A stretch of 7,620 bases of DNA from Pseudomonadota bacterium (GTDB lineage: Bacteria > Pseudomonadota > Alphaproteobacteria > JAKJEU01): contig JAKJEU010000068.1 in assembly GCA_022705265.1 (NCBI GenBank), forward strand, positions 1-7,620, in the 5' to 3' direction. Positions 6,915 to 7,620 of the stretch are shown in pieces (the stretch's first letter is position 1; each line of letters starts with the position of its first letter). The position numbers were made by a program, and so were the translations under genes. The notes beneath the pieces were generated by a model, which worked only from the letters and a program-made list of their open reading frames with translations, was not told where the DNA came from and searched no databases.

Positions 6915-6947
6915 AAACATTAATTATGTTTATTATTTACATATATA

Positions 6948-6977
6948 ATGTTAACACATAAAAATAAAGCAAGTCAA
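6948..6977 (-). promoter_or_regulatory. Candidate promoter for the M28 peptidase
   Basis: On the minus strand there is TTGACT (6972-6977, five of six), an 18-base spacer, then TAACAT (6948-6953, four of six) preceded by a TG one base away (extended -10). Transcription would start near 6941, giving a leader of about 39 bases. It lies just past the gapR terminator, so the peptidase looks independently transcribed. Confidence 0.45.
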
Positions 6978-6980
6978 AAT

Positions 6981-7010
6981 AAAAAAAGCGACCCTTTTAA
7001 TTATGGTCGC
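6981..7010 (-). terminator. Rho-independent terminator after gapR
   Basis: Stem GCGACC / GGTCGC (6988-6993 with 7005-7010) and an 11-base loop. Read on the minus strand it is followed at once by seven T (6981-6987) and then more AT, the classic form. It ends the trcR-gapR transcript 28 bases past the gapR stop. On the plus strand the T tract is interrupted (CTTATTTTAT), so it would act weakly at most in that direction. Confidence 0.85.
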
Positions 7011-7037
7011 CTTATTTTATAATATTTAGTTTAAATT

Positions 7038-7292
7038 TTATTCCAAACCAAGAGCAGTTTTATAGGTTTCAAGCCAATATTGCTCTTCGTCCATTTTATT
7101 TTTAAGCTTAGGATTTTCAGAAATTTGAAGCAATTTTACAACTTGTTTCAAAGCCTTAGTCTCATAACCAGCAGCCTTAGCTTCGCCATAAACTTCTTTT
7201 AAATCCTCGGCTAAATTCTTTTTTTGTTCTTCAAGTTTTTCGATTCTTTCGATAAAAGATCTTAATCTTGTTGAATCAACACCATCGCTCAT
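7038..7292 (-). CDS. gapR: GapR-like nucleoid-associated protein (DUF2312)
   Basis: GapR is a small alphaproteobacterial DNA-binding protein. In Caulobacter it forms a clamp around overtwisted AT-rich DNA ahead of forks and transcription and is needed for normal growth. The 84-residue product shows the family pattern: LRSFIERIEKLEEQKKNLAEDLKEVYGEAKAAG as a long coiled-coil helix (residues 10-42), YETKALKQVVKL (43-54), and the C-terminal helix YWLETYKTALG (72-82). Between them, SENPKLKNKMDEEQ replaces the shorter, more basic stretch I recall from Caulobacter (RKQDRAKRQEE), about five residues longer and less positive, so DNA contacts may differ. AAGGAG (7300-7305) lies 7 bases before the ATG and overlaps the trcR stop. 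A strong terminator follows. Confidence 0.88.
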   Translation of the reverse strand: MSDGVDSTRLRSFIERIEKLEEQKKNLAEDLKEVYGEAKAAGYETKALKQVVKLLQISENPKLKNKMDEEQYWLETYKTALGLE

Positions 7293-7299
7293 TATTTAT

Positions 7300-7305
7300 C
7301 TCCTT
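7300..7305 (-). promoter_or_regulatory. gapR ribosome binding site overlapping the trcR stop
   Basis: AAGGAG on the minus strand, 7 bases before the gapR ATG. It shares bases 7304-7305 with the trcR TAA, as expected for translationally coupled genes. Confidence 0.7.
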
Positions 7306-7620
7306 AAATTTTCAAAACTTCTTCCAAATCGGAATCAGAGCAAAGTCCAAGCAACACAGGATTTCTTGGTTTAATATTTGCAATGTTGCGATGAGTTTTT
7401 TCTTTAATAGCAATAACAGTAGGTTTTGTTGTGCCGATTAAAGAACAAATCGAAGTAACCGAAAGCTCAGGATAATGTTTCAAAAGCCAAGCAATAGCAT
7501 CAGGTTTGTCTTGACGCTTTGCAACCGGAGTATATCTTCCGCCTTTTTTAGTAGCCTTTTCATAAGCTTCGTTAAGGTTTAATTGAACCTTAGCAGAAGG
7601 ATCAGCTTCACATCTTTTAA
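7304..7620 (-). CDS. trcR: TrcR-like cell-cycle regulator, DUF1013 (N-terminal part beyond window)
   Basis: Only the last 104 residues are visible; the start is right of base 7620. The segment GGRYTPVAKRQDKPDAIAWL, then LKHYPELSVTSICSLIGTTKPTVIAI, forms a helix-turn-helix-like unit. It is followed by KTHRNIANIKPRNPVLLGLCSDSDLEEVL and the stop. This is the conserved pattern of DUF1013 proteins, known in alphaproteobacteria as the cell-cycle transcriptional regulator TrcR. The GTTKPT and KPRxPVLLGLCS blocks are very characteristic. It probably binds promoters of cell-cycle genes; no target is visible here. It is followed after 11 bases by gapR in the same direction, so the two form an operon of chromosome and cell-cycle control. 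The gene name rests on the family match alone. Confidence 0.85.
   Translation of the reverse strand, partial: KRCEADPSAKVQLNLNEAYEKATKKGGRYTPVAKRQDKPDAIAWLLKHYPELSVTSICSLIGTTKPTVIAIKEKTHRNIANIKPRNPVLLGLCSDSDLEEVLKI

Noticed and set aside
6903..6920. Longer N-terminus for the M28 peptidase starting at 6920
   Set aside because: The extra six codons contain the AAGGAG that is ideally spaced for the ATG at 6902.
1..7620. Mobile elements, CRISPR arrays, tRNA/rRNA genes, toxin-antitoxin or defence modules
   Set aside because: No repeated spacers, transposase motifs, tRNA-like cloverleafs or defence-protein motifs were found; the gpt pair is the only sizeable repeat.

Overview
The window is AT-rich (by eye about one third G+C), densely coded bacterial chromosome. 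It carries two genes I know as alphaproteobacterial hallmarks, gapR (DUF2312) and trcR (DUF1013). Together with the divergent tlpA / lptM-lysA arrangement, this points to a low-GC alphaproteobacterium. Genus and lifestyle cannot be read from the sequence. I see no phage, insertion sequence, CRISPR array, tRNA or rRNA.

Layout. Positions 1-863 (minus) hold lptM and lysA, an outer-membrane biogenesis lipoprotein followed by the last enzyme of lysine synthesis; lysA runs off the left edge. Only 7 bases away, tlpA (871-1407, plus) starts divergently, so each gene's promoter must lie in or against the other's coding sequence. A plus-strand cluster follows (1458-5185): gpt (purine salvage), a second tandem gpt broken by an 11-base deletion, and polA (DNA polymerase I, TTG start). 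Next comes an unrecognised 224-residue gene (5259-5933, plus). Its end overlaps the end of a convergent M28-family zinc peptidase (5907-6902, minus) by 27 bases. Beyond a clear minus-strand terminator (6981-7010) lies a trcR-gapR pair (minus), with trcR cut by the right edge.

Function. The window is mainly housekeeping: lysine/peptidoglycan precursor supply, envelope redox and LPS-export maturation, guanine/xanthine salvage, DNA repair and replication, and nucleoid/cell-cycle control. I did not find a convincing new multi-gene system. The points most worth a second look are the decaying gpt duplicate, the very tight tlpA/lptM divergent start region with possible leaderless transcription, the loss of argH from the expected argH-lptM-lysA order, the altered basic region of GapR, and the unknown gene at 5259-5933.
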